Shown here: in pieces, positions 27,262 to 36,434 of the stretch | How the letters are laid out: the number at the start of each line of letters is the position of its first letter | Numbering within the stretch: the first letter of the stretch is position 1 | Notes under the pieces: generated by a model | Databases searched by the model: none | What the model was told of the DNA's origin: nothing | The model's input: the letters and a program-made list of their open reading frames with translations, nothing else | Made by a program: the position numbers and the translations under genes | Source: Planctomycetaceae bacterium | Lineage (GTDB): Bacteria; Planctomycetota; UBA1135; GCA-002686595 | DNA: 64,000 nucleotides | Assembly (NCBI GenBank): GCA_011525785.1 | Contig: WYBT01000056.1 | Span: 124,001-188,000 of the forward strand | Direction of reading: 5' to 3'

Positions 27262-28491
27262 CTACGGCGCGATCTTGAAGCGCAGCGCGTCGCTGCGATT
27301 CGAGCCGAAGCTCGCGGCCGCGTCGCGCGCCCAGAACTGGCAGAAGACTTCCTGGCCGAGCACCAGCGCGGGATCGAGCCCTGCGCGGATCGTCTCGTTG
27401 AAATCCAGCGTGAACACGCCCGAGCAATCGGGCGCGCCGCTGTTTCCGCCGGAGTTGAGCACGCCCGAGCGCCGCGTGGGCGAGGCCACGCACTTGAAGC
27501 CGCCTTGGTAGGGCGTCGCGAGAGGCGCGAAGCCGTACGACAACAGTCCACTGCGCTGGTTGATCTGGTTGGTGCAGTTGAGCCAGAACGGGCGCGAGCT
27601 CGTGACGCTGCCCGTGTTGAGGGCCTGGATCTGCGGCGTGCAGCCCAGGCTGTTCACCTTGGCGGTGCAGTAGGTCGTGTACGGCAGATAGCTCGCATCG
27701 AACGGCAGCGGCCCGATGTCCGCGCGCGAGCCATCGGGATCGAGCGGCGAAGTCGGATCCCCGGCGTCGATGCACGGAGAGCTCGGCAGCAGATGGAAGT
27801 CGTGCCCCGCGAAGTCGAAGCACTGGGGCGCGGCTTGGATCGAGTGGACCACGCCAGACGCAAAGGGTTCAAACGTGCCGTACACGCAGTAGTACGCCGT
27901 GACGAGCCAGTCGACGTCGATCGTGTTGTTGCGCAGGATCGAGTTGCGCACCGCGACATCGCAGTACGCGCCGCAAAAAGGGCCGAAGGCCAGCACGCCG
28001 GACTCGAAGCCGCTGATCAGGCAGTGATTCACGAAGCTGTCGGTGCCTCGCATCCCGACCGCCGCCACGCCGCCTCCGAGCAAGATGCAGCGATTCACGG
28101 TCAGTCCTGGACCCTCCACGGCGACGCCGGCCGGCGGCCCCCAGACGGTGAAGCCTTCGAGCGTCGAAGACACGGCCGCGTAGAGATACCTGACGGCCGT
28201 GAGGTTCGTCGCCGACGCACTCGTGATGCCGGTGACGAGCGGACCATCGGTGCTGCGAATGGAGAGCCGCTTCGAGACGACGAAGGGGTCGTAGACGCCC
28301 GGCGCGACCAACAGCGTGTCGCCCGGTAGCGTGCTCGCTGCAGCGATCGCCTGCGTGATCTCCTTGAACGGTTGCGTGAGCGTGCCCTCGTACGGCGCCG
28401 TCGCGAGCTCGTTCACGTACCACGTGTTCTGAGCTGCTCCGTAGCCAGAGATGAGGGCGAGGGTGAGGGCGCGTAGTGCTGTGGAGTGCAT
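27262..28491 (-). CDS. Secreted right-handed beta-helix protein with C-terminal four-Cys module (paralogue of 23918)
   Basis: 409 residues from the ATG at 28491, giving a signal peptide ending G-A-A-Q and mature N-T-W-Y-V-N. It has the same order as its paralogue: DUF1565-like opening with V-A-P-G-V-Y, short beta-helix strands, D-P-D-G-S-R-A-D-I-G-P-L-P-F-D, then the shared module (bases 27262-27672) with Y-C-T-A-K-V-N-S-L-G-C-T-P. Long stretches of the module match the protein at 23918 almost residue for residue, which argues for recent duplication with inversion. Divergent from the CRD gene at 28630. Confidence 0.8.
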   Translation of the reverse strand: MHSTALRALTLALISGYGAAQNTWYVNELATAPYEGTLTQPFKEITQAIAAASTLPGDTLLVAPGVYDPFVVSKRLSIRSTDGPLVTGITSASATNLTAVRYLYAAVSSTLEGFTVWGPPAGVAVEGPGLTVNRCILLGGGVAAVGMRGTDSFVNHCLISGFESGVLAFGPFCGAYCDVAVRNSILRNNTIDVDWLVTAYYCVYGTFEPFASGVVHSIQAAPQCFDFAGHDFHLLPSSPCIDAGDPTSPLDPDGSRADIGPLPFDASYLPYTTYCTAKVNSLGCTPQIQALNTGSVTSSRPFWLNCTNQINQRSGLLSYGFAPLATPYQGGFKCVASPTRRSGVLNSGGNSGAPDCSGVFTLDFNETIRAGLDPALVLGQEVFCQFWARDAAASFGSNRSDALRFKIAP

Positions 28492-28629
28492 AGTCCGCTC
28501 GTTAGCTGGTCTGTCCGCCACGGTGAAAGTACCGCGCCGACGCAAAGCGGTTCGAAAACTCCAGAGGAACCTGCCTGTGCGCCGGTCGCGGCGGCGCGCA
28601 GAGCGAGCGCACGTCGCTACGCTGCTCGA

Positions 28630-30024
28630 GTGACCCGAAGCCTGCGCGTGGGTGCGTGCGTCGCTGCGCTGTTGCTCGGCGTAGGCGTGTGGCTCGTGGT
28701 CAGGCGCGGCCCGCGATCGGGAGACGCAGCCGCTCCGCCTTCGACCTCGACGCAGAGTTCCGAGTTCGCAGGCGTGCCTTCGGTCGAGCCCGGCGCCGCG
28801 CTCGAGCGGAGCGCCGCACCGCAGGCCGTACAGCGGAGCGCGGAGAGCGTCGCCGCTGCTCCCGAACCGGTCGACGCACCGCTTGCGCGGCTGATGGCGC
28901 AGCTGGTCGACGACGCGGGCGCGGGGCGGCCGAACTCGGCCTACCTGCTGGTTCCACTGGGCGACGACGGCTGCCCTTCAGCGCGCAGCGCATGGATCGA
29001 GCGCGTCAGCGACGGCGACGGCCGCGTCGACGAGCGCGAGCTTGCGCCCGGCGCGTGGCGCGCGTGGTTCGCGCCGACGTACTGCGCGCCGGTGGTCCGC
29101 GATCTGCAGTTGGTCGCAGGCGACAACGATCTGGGCTTCGTGCGCTTCCCGACGGTGTTCGAAGCGGGCGCTGTGCGCGTCGAGCTGGCCTCGAACGTCA
29201 GTTGGGCGCCCCTAGGTGGGATCCTGTCGCTGCGCTCGCTCGACGGACGCACGGTCGAGCGCTGGAATCCCATCGGCGAAGGACCGTGGGCGCAGCGCTT
29301 CGGTACGGACAGAGGCGGGCGCAGCTTCCAGTTCGAGCACGTGCCTGCTGGCGAGTACGAGCTGCGGCTCCACGTCGATCACGGACAGCGCTTCGAGCGC
29401 CACGCGACGCGCGTTCACGTTCCCGGCGACCCTGTCGTGTTCCGTCGACTCGACGAGATCGCGCGTCTGCCCGTGTTCGCTCGCGTGAGCCAGGCGCGCT
29501 CGGGTCAACCGATTCTGGACGTCACGGTGATCGCCTACGACGCGCTCAACCTGTGCGCGACCGAGTATCTCGGCGGCTGGGGCGAGCAGATCACCGTCGT
29601 TCAGGAGGGCGACGAGCGGCGCTGGTTCGCGCTCGCGAAGGACAGCTCCTGCATCGAGTTCGCTCGGCATGCCACGCAGCCGGTCGAGGGCGCTGTCACG
29701 CTCGAGGGCCAGCTCGAGAGCGGCTTCAGCGCGTTCCTCATCGCGCGCGACGGCGACGCGCTGCTGCGGACACCGGGTGTCGTCAGCGAGAGCGCCCTGC
29801 GGCGCGATCGCGCGCCCGGACTCGCGGGAGTTGCGATCCTCGCCGATGGCGTGGTCGTGGCGCGCACCGATGCCGACGGGCTCGCGCTGCTCAACCTGCC
29901 CAATGCGCCGCGCGCTTGGAGCGCGGAGATGCCCGGTCGTTGCGCAGTCGACTCGGAGAATCTGCGCGACGGCCGAATCGTGTACTCCCAGTCGCCGCTG
30001 CAGTTCTGGCTCGCGACGCGCTGA
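28630..30024 (+). CDS. Single-pass membrane protein, degenerate carboxypeptidase-regulatory-like
   Basis: 464 residues if GTG 28630 is the start. That start places T-R-S-L-R before a hydrophobic helix (about 6-24) and avoids overlapping the divergent gene, although no strong ribosome site is visible. After the helix come a Pro/Ser/Ala-rich linker (to about 90) and beta-rich units that resemble CRD repeats (for instance an E-L-A-P-G-A-W-R-A-W turn and H-V-P-A-G-E-Y-E-L-R-L). No enzymatic motif is seen. Its plan matches the proteins at 145 and 8893. Confidence 0.6.
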   Translation: MTRSLRVGACVAALLLGVGVWLVVRRGPRSGDAAAPPSTSTQSSEFAGVPSVEPGAALERSAAPQAVQRSAESVAAAPEPVDAPLARLMAQLVDDAGAGRPNSAYLLVPLGDDGCPSARSAWIERVSDGDGRVDERELAPGAWRAWFAPTYCAPVVRDLQLVAGDNDLGFVRFPTVFEAGAVRVELASNVSWAPLGGILSLRSLDGRTVERWNPIGEGPWAQRFGTDRGGRSFQFEHVPAGEYELRLHVDHGQRFERHATRVHVPGDPVVFRRLDEIARLPVFARVSQARSGQPILDVTVIAYDALNLCATEYLGGWGEQITVVQEGDERRWFALAKDSSCIEFARHATQPVEGAVTLEGQLESGFSAFLIARDGDALLRTPGVVSESALRRDRAPGLAGVAILADGVVVARTDADGLALLNLPNAPRAWSAEMPGRCAVDSENLRDGRIVYSQSPLQFWLATR

Positions 30025-30066
30025 ATTGGAGACGTCCCCGCGCGGGCGTCGGCGCGTGCGCTGCAG

Positions 30067-30082
30067 GAGCGAGTCCTCGCTC
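30067..30082. terminator. Short hairpin between convergent genes
   Basis: Perfect 7-bp stem GAGCGAG / CTCGCTC with a 2-base loop, 42 bases after the stop at 30024. The rest of the 216-base gap to 30241 holds no gene that I can support. Confidence 0.3.
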
Positions 30083-30240
30083 TCAGGCGCGAGTCCGTGC
30101 AGAACGCACATCCTCCGCAGTGCGGATCACAATCGGCCTCGTCGCAGCAGGCGTGCGCATGCAGATCTTCCGGTTGTTTGTACGAGCCGGAGAGTCGGGC
30201 CGGCGGAGTTGGTCGCGTCCAGCGCCGCCTTGGGCGCACC

Positions 30241-31101
30241 CTACGGACGCGCGCCGACGAAGTCCTTCGCGACGATGGTCCAGTCCGCATGCGCGTGTCC
30301 TTGCGTCAGGAGACGATCCATCAGCGCCGCGAACTGCGGCAGCATCGTCAGCGCGACGCCAGCGCGATCGGCCTCCGCCTGCATCAAGCGCGCGTCCTTG
30401 CGGGCCATCGCGAGCTCCCAGGTCGGACGCGCGTAGTCCGCGTCGAGCACGCGCTTGAAGCGCGCTGGGACGGCTGCCCCGGGGTTGAAGTGCTCGAACA
30501 GCGTCGCGGCCTGGGCCGGCGAGACGTCCATGGCCTTGGCGAGGGCGAGCATGTCAGTGAAACCGGCGGCGAGCGCGATCAGGAACAGGTTGCCGAGCAG
30601 CTTGAAGGCCGCGGCGGCGTCCACGCGCGGGCCCAGGTCGACGAGCTTGCCCGTCATCGGCGCGAGCAGCGGCGAGAGGCGCGCGACGAGCTCGCGCTCG
30701 CCGGAGATCAACATCACGCCCGTCGACTCAGCCGCGTTCTGCGGGCCCATGAACACCGGCGCGTGCTGGTAGAGCACGCCGCGCTCGCGCCAGCGCGCCG
30801 TGCGCTCGAGCGCACCTCGCGTCGAGGTCGTCGAGTGGTCGATCACCAGCGCGCCAGGCGCGAACCCGGGCGCGGCGGACGAGAGCACCGCGTCCACCGC
30901 GGCGTCGTCGGACACGACGATGTGCGTGCGGCTCGCGCCGCGCACTGCGGCCGCGGGATCGCCGCTCGGCTGCGCGCCGATCGAGGCCAGCGCGAGCGCC
31001 TTCTCCGGCGAGCGGTTCCACACGCGCACCTCCTCGCCCTTGGCGCGCAACGCGCGCACAAACCCCGAACCGAGCAGTCCCGCGCCGAGAATCGTGATCA
31101 T
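30241..31101 (-). CDS. NAD(P)-dependent beta-hydroxyacid dehydrogenase family oxidoreductase
   Basis: 286 residues from the ATG at 31101, chosen because it places the Rossmann motif G-A-G-L-L-G-S-G at residues about 6-13. The family pattern continues with W-N-R-S near 32, the G-x-x-x-x-D-H-S-T-T segment and the catalytic-lysine region A-A-F-K-L-L-G-N near 168. Length and order match the 3-hydroxyisobutyrate dehydrogenase / 6-phosphogluconate-like group, including reductases of glyoxylate or imines. The substrate cannot be told from sequence. Soluble and cytoplasmic, apparently transcribed alone. Confidence 0.85.
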   Translation of the reverse strand: MITILGAGLLGSGFVRALRAKGEEVRVWNRSPEKALALASIGAQPSGDPAAAVRGASRTHIVVSDDAAVDAVLSSAAPGFAPGALVIDHSTTSTRGALERTARWRERGVLYQHAPVFMGPQNAAESTGVMLISGERELVARLSPLLAPMTGKLVDLGPRVDAAAAFKLLGNLFLIALAAGFTDMLALAKAMDVSPAQAATLFEHFNPGAAVPARFKRVLDADYARPTWELAMARKDARLMQAEADRAGVALTMLPQFAALMDRLLTQGHAHADWTIVAKDFVGARP

Positions 31102-31234
31102 GCGCCAGAGCGTAGCGAGCACAGCCGCGGTTCCAGTCGCCGACAGACATCGCGTGTGACTCGCGAGTTCGCCTGCGAATGTGCTCGAGCTGAGGTGCGC
31201 GAGGTGCTCGCGTCGCCAGCTCCCTCGAAGCGAT

Positions 31235-31267
31235 CGGCCGCGCCCCGCGCAGGGCGGAACGCGGCCG
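31235..31267 (-). terminator. GC-rich inverted repeat downstream of the DUF4394 gene
   Basis: CGGCCGCG / CGCGGCCG with a 17-base spacer, beginning 28 bases beyond the stop codon of the leftward gene at 31295. Probable transcription terminator. Confidence 0.35.
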
Positions 31268-31294
31268 TTCGAAGTGCGCGCCGCAGCGCGCGGC

Positions 31295-33640
31295 TCACAG
31301 CCCCGCGGGCAGCAAAGCGAGGTCGCGCACGCTCGCGCCGCCTCCGATCGCGCCGAGCGCCGTCGCCGCGCCGGTCGAAAGGTTCAAGCTGTAGAGCGTC
31401 GAGCTCGCGCCGCCGGGCGCAGTGAGCGCGAGGAACGCGCCGCCGAACACACTGATGTCGAAGCCCGCGAGGTCGCCCGCGTCGACGCCCAACGCGCCGA
31501 CGGTGAAGAGCTGACCTGCATTCGGGCTGACGGGCGAGGAATTGACGCTGCCCTGTGTCACGAGCACGTCGAGCCCCGCGTCGATGCCGAACATCGTGGT
31601 CACGGTCGCGCCCGCGAAGTTGCGGTCGTAAGCGACAGCGACTTCGCGCGGACTCGCGCCGACGTTGGGATCTCCGGCGGCGAAAGCGATGGTCGCGTCG
31701 ACGGCTGCGATCGCACCCGAGTTGGGATTGAGCCGGAGGTTCTGGCCCGCGTCCGTCACCAGCCGCAGGCGGTCGACCGTCGGATTGAAGTCCAGGCCGA
31801 TCTCCGCGCCCATCAACATCGGGTTGAACGCGCCGCCGATCGCGGTCGCGACTCCGCTCGTGCGGTCGATCGCATACACGCGGTTGGTGCTGCCCACGCC
31901 CACCAGCGCGCTCGTCGCCGGCCGCGCGTCGATGCCGAGCAGCGTTTCGCCCGGCTGCAGTCCCGTGATGCTGACCGAGGTCGTCACTCCCGGCGCGCCC
32001 AGGTCGAATGAGACGAGCATGTTGTCCGTGGAGAGCGCGACTGCCCGCGCCACCGGCGGATGCTCTGCGGCGAGCGCGCGCAACAGGCCGATGCCCGGGA
32101 TCTCGCCGACCAGCGTCGCCGCGCCCGTCGCGAGGTTGAGCGTGTAGAGCCGGCTCGTGGTCTCGCCGAGCGGTGCGAGCGCTGCGAACGCGCCGCCGAA
32201 GGGCGTGATGTCGAAGCCCGCGAAGTCGCCGGTGTCCGCGCCGAGCGCGCCGACAGTGAAGAGCTGTCCGCCGTTGGGGCTCTGCGGAGTTCCGCCCAGG
32301 CTGCCCTGCGTGACGAGCGTGTCGGCGGTGGCGTCGATCGCGTACAGCGTCGTGCTCGTCGATCCGGCGAAGTTGCGCGTATAGGCCTCCGCCACGATGC
32401 GCGGCAGCGCGCCGAACGCAAGGTCGCCCGGCGCGTACGCGAGCTGCGTGTCCACGCCGACCACGGCGCCCGTGTTCGGGTTGAGGCGCAGGTTCTGGCC
32501 CGCGTCGCTCACGTTGCGGATGCGGTCGACCGCCGGATTGAAGTCGAAGCCGTACGCGCTGCCGGTGAGCAGCGGCGTGAACGGGCCCGATCCAACGAGC
32601 GTCAACGCACCGCTCGCGCAATCGACGCGATAGATGCGGCTCGAACTCCCCAGCGCGAACAGCTCGCCGCTCGCGGGCCGCACGTCGAGGCCTTCGATCG
32701 TCTCCCCCGGCTGCAGGCCGCTGAACGGAACGTTGGAGAGGATCGCTCCGGGCCGGCCGGCGAGGAAACTCACCAGGCGGTTCGCGCTGGTCGCGCCGTA
32801 AAGCAGCGGACGCACTGGCGCGCGCACGGCCAGATCGCGCAGGCGCAGACCGCCGCCGATCGAGCCCTGCAGCGTCGCAGCTCCCGTCGCGAGGTTGAGC
32901 GTGTAGAGCTTGGTGACGCTCTCGCCAGGGACGTTCATCAGCGCGAACGCGCCGCCGTAGGGCGAGATGTCCATGCCGGCGAAGCCGCTGGTGTCGACGC
33001 CGAGCGCGCCGACGGTGAAGACCTGGCCGCCGTTGGGGCTCGGCGCGCCGTTCAGGCCGCCGATCGTGACGAGCGTGTCGCGCGCGCTGTCGATGCCGTA
33101 CAGCGTCGTCGAAGTCGCGCCCGCGAACGCGTTCGTGTACGCGCAGGCGGCGATCGACGGTGCTGTGCCGACGCCCGCATCACCGGGCGCGTAGGCGAGC
33201 GAGGTGTCGACGCCCGCGACGACACCCGTGTCCGCGTTGAGCCGCAGGCTCTGGCCGGTGTTCGTGACGACGCGCAAGCGGTCGGGCACGGGGTTGAAGT
33301 CGAGCCCGATCCCTCGCCCGCTGAGCGGCGGGGTGAACGGGTTCATGCTGGTCGAAGTCGCGAAGCCAGTGTCTGCGTCGATCAAGTACACGCGACTAGT
33401 CGTGCTGATGCCCAGCAGCTCGCCGGTCGAGGGCCGCACATCGATCCCGACGAGCGCCTCACCGCTCGCCAGGCCGACGATGGGGGTCACGGACACCACC
33501 GTCCCGGGCGAGCCGGCGTCGAAGGCCACGAGGCGTTTGCCGCGCAGCTCCAGGCCTATGAGGTTGCCTTGGGCGGAGGCGGAAGTGGCTGAGGCGAGGA
33601 GCGCTGCCGTCAGCGCTGCGATCGTGCGGAGTGCTTGCAT
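31295..33640 (-). CDS. Secreted protein with three tandem DUF4394 domains
   Basis: 781 residues from the ATG at 33640; signal peptide ending S-A-S-A-Q. The mature protein is three consecutive DUF4394 units of about 240-250 residues, each recognisable by L-V-S/A-F-D, G-L-x-x-G-E-x-L-x-G-I-D-x-R-P, a F-D-F-N-P-x-x-D-R-x-R central motif, G-Q-N/S-L-R-L-N and L-Y-T-L-N-L-x-T-G-A-A-T. DUF4394 is usually a single domain of secreted or PEP-anchored proteins with no known function, and is thought to be propeller-like. No anchor or shared Cys module follows. The near-repeat character suggests expansion by internal duplication. Confidence 0.85.
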   Translation of the reverse strand: MQALRTIAALTAALLASATSASAQGNLIGLELRGKRLVAFDAGSPGTVVSVTPIVGLASGEALVGIDVRPSTGELLGISTTSRVYLIDADTGFATSTSMNPFTPPLSGRGIGLDFNPVPDRLRVVTNTGQSLRLNADTGVVAGVDTSLAYAPGDAGVGTAPSIAACAYTNAFAGATSTTLYGIDSARDTLVTIGGLNGAPSPNGGQVFTVGALGVDTSGFAGMDISPYGGAFALMNVPGESVTKLYTLNLATGAATLQGSIGGGLRLRDLAVRAPVRPLLYGATSANRLVSFLAGRPGAILSNVPFSGLQPGETIEGLDVRPASGELFALGSSSRIYRVDCASGALTLVGSGPFTPLLTGSAYGFDFNPAVDRIRNVSDAGQNLRLNPNTGAVVGVDTQLAYAPGDLAFGALPRIVAEAYTRNFAGSTSTTLYAIDATADTLVTQGSLGGTPQSPNGGQLFTVGALGADTGDFAGFDITPFGGAFAALAPLGETTSRLYTLNLATGAATLVGEIPGIGLLRALAAEHPPVARAVALSTDNMLVSFDLGAPGVTTSVSITGLQPGETLLGIDARPATSALVGVGSTNRVYAIDRTSGVATAIGGAFNPMLMGAEIGLDFNPTVDRLRLVTDAGQNLRLNPNSGAIAAVDATIAFAAGDPNVGASPREVAVAYDRNFAGATVTTMFGIDAGLDVLVTQGSVNSSPVSPNAGQLFTVGALGVDAGDLAGFDISVFGGAFLALTAPGGASSTLYSLNLSTGAATALGAIGGGASVRDLALLPAGL

Positions 33641-33823
33641 GGTGCGTGTCGTTTCTGGATGTCGAAGGGAGAAACCCCGCGCGCCTACGGAGCGCGCCCG
33701 CGCCTTGGATTGCTCGATGTTTCCGGCGCAAGCACGAGATCCACACGACCGGCGCCGCGCGTAGTCACAAGGGAACGCGACCGCGCAGCAACGCGACGCA
33801 CGCTGCGGTAGCGTGGCGCGCGC

Positions 33824-34357
33824 ATGAAGTTCACGAGCAAGCGCGAGCTGGTCGAGCGCATCGAGCGCGAGCACCGGGCCTTCGTCGAGCTCGCAGACTC
33901 GATTCCCGCGCGCCGTCGGCGCGAGGCGGGCGTGTGGGGCGAGGACTGGACCGTGGCGGATCTCTACGCGCACCTCGCCGAGTGGCATCGCATGCTCCTG
34001 CGCTGGATGGCGGACGAGCGCGCCGGCCGCGAACCGCAGCTGCCCGCGCCGGGGTTCAAGTGGAACCAGACTCCAGCGCTCAACCGCGAGATCCAGCGGC
34101 GTTTCGCGCGCCGCTCGGCGGCGAAGCTGGCGGCCGAGTTCGAGGCGACGTACTCGGAAGCGCTCGCGTTGGTCCGGGGCTTGAGCGAAGCCGAGCTGCT
34201 CGAGCCGGGCCGCTTCGCCTGGACCGGCAAGTCGCCGCTGGCGAGCTACGTGGCGCCGAACACGTGTTCACACTACGCCGCTGCGCGGAAGATCCTCGTG
34301 CGCTGGCTGCGCGCGAACTCGGCGCGCCCGCAGCGAACATCGAAGCGGGATCGCTAG
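33824..34357 (+). CDS. ClbS/DfsB family four-helix-bundle protein
   Basis: 177 residues. The N-terminus (F-T-S-K-R-E-L-V-E-R-I near residue 3, then W-G-E-D-W-T-V-A-D-L-Y-A-H-L-A-E-W-H near 40-56) matches the DfsB/ClbS (DUF1706) family of DinB-like bundles, which includes the colibactin self-protection protein ClbS. The family normally continues with F-K-W-N-Q-T-P-x-L-N, present here near 75. Function here is unknown; protection against a reactive electrophile is a family-based guess. The last 71 bases of the locus, including the stop codon, are duplicated at 37932-38002. Confidence 0.8.
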   Translation: MKFTSKRELVERIEREHRAFVELADSIPARRRREAGVWGEDWTVADLYAHLAEWHRMLLRWMADERAGREPQLPAPGFKWNQTPALNREIQRRFARRSAAKLAAEFEATYSEALALVRGLSEAELLEPGRFAWTGKSPLASYVAPNTCSHYAAARKILVRWLRANSARPQRTSKRDR

Positions 34358-34359
34358 CA
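34289..34359 (+). repeat. 71-bp segment duplicated at 37932-38002 (copy 1)
   Basis: It covers the last 23 codons of the DfsB-like gene and its stop. 68 of 71 bases agree with the second copy, and both copies read K-I-L-V-R-W-L-R-A through to the same stop. Confidence 0.8.
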
Positions 34360-34689
34360 CGCTTCTCTCACCAGGACCTACTGCGACCGCGCTATCTCGG
34401 TGCATGCGGCGCGCTTGGAGCGAACGCGGTCCTCAGCGACCCTACAGGTCGCCTCCGGGCGCGTTCACTCCAAGCGCTTGCGAGCCCACGAGAGAATCGC
34501 GGTCTCGCTACGGTCCAGAGTGAGAGAACCGGGCTAGCAGGCCCGCCGGCCAGCGCCGGTGCGTGGAAAGGCGTGGCGTCTCGCCCGACGCACGGGACAA
34601 CAGCTACCGCCGCTCGATGTCGGGTCCAGCAACCCAACGGACACCGTCGAAGCCAGTGGAGCCGCGTCCTCCTCGCCGAATTCCTCAGA
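34358..34689. other. Intergenic region without a recognisable gene
   Basis: 332 bases between convergent genes. The only clear structure is the nested inverted repeat at 34411-34477. Short open frames here have no family signature. Confidence 0.5.
34411..34477. terminator. Large nested hairpin
   Basis: Outer arms of 18 bp (34411-34428 with 34460-34477, one mismatch), each containing the GCTTGGAG-type sequence. Inside is a second stem GCGACC / GGTCGC (34436-34441, 34447-34452) with a 5-base loop. It lies between convergent genes, so a bidirectional terminator is the simplest reading; a remnant of a mobile repeat is possible. Confidence 0.45.
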
Positions 34690-36408
34690 TCACTTCGTCG
34701 TAGAGAGGATGAAGACTTTGCTCACAGCGGCGCCGGCTTCGACGACGGCGTCGACAGTAGCATCGTCAGGATGCGGCCGCGCCTTGGGAAGACGAAAGCT
34801 CACTCGATAACGGCCGGGTGTGAGTCCATTTATGCAGTAGGGGGCTTGATGGAAGTCTAGCTCGCTGATCCGATCGGACATCCCGACGTCTTCTGCAACG
34901 GAGTCGACTGGAAGAACAACTAAGACGGCCGGTCCTGTGTACGTGACTCCGCGGGCATCTACCAACTCCAGTCGGAGTGAACCGAGTGACGCGACGTCGA
35001 CTGAAAGCGCAGCATACTGGTCTTGCATGATACCAACGTTCACTGGCGGCTCATTCTGCGGAGGCCACACGAAGAACCCGACTCGACTGGAAATACGTGC
35101 GACATACTCGCCGACCGGAACCCCATCGACGCGAGACTCAGCTCCGATCGCGCCCTCTAAATCATAGGTGAGGCGATCACCGTTGTAGACAGAAGCGAGA
35201 TGAAGCTGAAAAGCTGACTGCAGTCGCCTCGCCCGGCAACCCGCAATCGCGCCACCCGCCTCAAACTGAACGCTGATCCCGCCACGCGCGGAGCTTATGG
35301 GCGTGAGTTCGATCCACTCCTCGGCCAGTCGAGGCTGTACAGGCCACGCGTAGAGATCGACCGAAAGAGGAGCGTAGTCCGGGAGGTTCACTTGACAGCG
35401 AATTGGCCCCAAGTTGTGCGACTCATCACGAGTGACGTACAACATGACCGCGTCGTAGAGTTCGTCCGAGGAATTCAAAGACACTAGCCCCGAAAGCCCC
35501 GCGAGCCACTGAGGCGTCTTTTCGACGTGTGGGTGAGCACCCATCAGTTGTAGCGTCACTCGCGCGGCGCCCGCGGCTTGTCTCGATGAGCGCAACGGTC
35601 CTCCTCCCGGTTCGACCCATCGCACTCGGAGTCCGTAGAGTGGGCTGACTTCTAGCTCCACCGGAGGTCCATCCGTCGCGACACCTTCGACGGCGCGGCT
35701 CGACAACGTCCCGGCGCCGCCGGCAGCCATAGCGTAGGTTTGTCTAGGGTCGAGGTCCGAGAAAACAAATGAACCATCGATCGATACCGGCGTCGCTCTC
35801 GAGTAGGGACCTCCGACAAGTCCGGTGAGCACACTTTGACTAGAGGGGGAGCGCAGCGAATCTGGCCAGAGCAGCACCGCCACCTCCGCGGACGCTGGCC
35901 CTCCGGCCGAGTCGCGGACGAAGCCTCGAATGGTCCCTCCGCGAAGCAATCGGAGTTCAACGACATTGCTCTCGCGCAACTCGAGCAAGCCAACCTCGCT
36001 CCAGTACCCAGCCTTTCGTGCTTGCACCGCTCCGGCTTCACCGACGCCGGGAGGCAATGAAAGAGCGCCCGCGGCGTCCGTGCGGCCCACGATTGAGAAC
36101 CCTTGGTCCGCAAAGTGCACGATTTCGGCGTCCTCGACCGCATCCGAACCCATATCGACCACATGCACGGTGACAGCGCGACGGTCATCGGATTCTGGAG
36201 GATGCACAGGCTTGGCGACGACATCGCGACTCGCCACCATCGGCCGCGACACGGACTCGTGTGCATCTGAAGGACGCGGCTCCGGCGGCGGATGCGCTGC
36301 CGTTGGCTGAACTGCAGCGCGATCGCGGGAGTGGAGCACGAGCAGGCCCACACCCAGGACTGCCAGGGCCGTAAAGGCGATGCGTAGGCGTGTCGCTCGT
36401 GTTGTCAT
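34690..36408 (-). CDS. Single-pass membrane protein with CRD-like N-terminal half
   Basis: 572 residues from the ATG at 36408, 26 bases after the Cys-rich gene. Residues about 8-25 form an anchor helix, followed by a Pro-rich linker (to about 60). A V-x-V-V-D unit with S-I-V-G-R-T-D-A-A-G-A-L-S-L-P-P-G follows, then another starting G-T-I-R-G-F-V-R-D-S-A-G-G-P, both CRD-like; the C-terminal half is beta-rich and unassigned. It is the third gene of a sigma / Cys-rich / CRD operon. The DNA is clearly less GC-rich than the rest of the window, which may mean later acquisition. Confidence 0.65.
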   Translation of the reverse strand: MTTRATRLRIAFTALAVLGVGLLVLHSRDRAAVQPTAAHPPPEPRPSDAHESVSRPMVASRDVVAKPVHPPESDDRRAVTVHVVDMGSDAVEDAEIVHFADQGFSIVGRTDAAGALSLPPGVGEAGAVQARKAGYWSEVGLLELRESNVVELRLLRGGTIRGFVRDSAGGPASAEVAVLLWPDSLRSPSSQSVLTGLVGGPYSRATPVSIDGSFVFSDLDPRQTYAMAAGGAGTLSSRAVEGVATDGPPVELEVSPLYGLRVRWVEPGGGPLRSSRQAAGAARVTLQLMGAHPHVEKTPQWLAGLSGLVSLNSSDELYDAVMLYVTRDESHNLGPIRCQVNLPDYAPLSVDLYAWPVQPRLAEEWIELTPISSARGGISVQFEAGGAIAGCRARRLQSAFQLHLASVYNGDRLTYDLEGAIGAESRVDGVPVGEYVARISSRVGFFVWPPQNEPPVNVGIMQDQYAALSVDVASLGSLRLELVDARGVTYTGPAVLVVLPVDSVAEDVGMSDRISELDFHQAPYCINGLTPGRYRVSFRLPKARPHPDDATVDAVVEAGAAVSKVFILSTTK

Positions 36409-36434
36409 GGTCCTGTCGGTGATCCGACCTGACG

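Noticed and set aside
25924..28329. 801-codon plus-strand frame over the beta-helix genes
   Set aside because: It is out of frame with the beta-helix gene at 25319 and antisense to the one at 27262. It has no signal peptide or domain.
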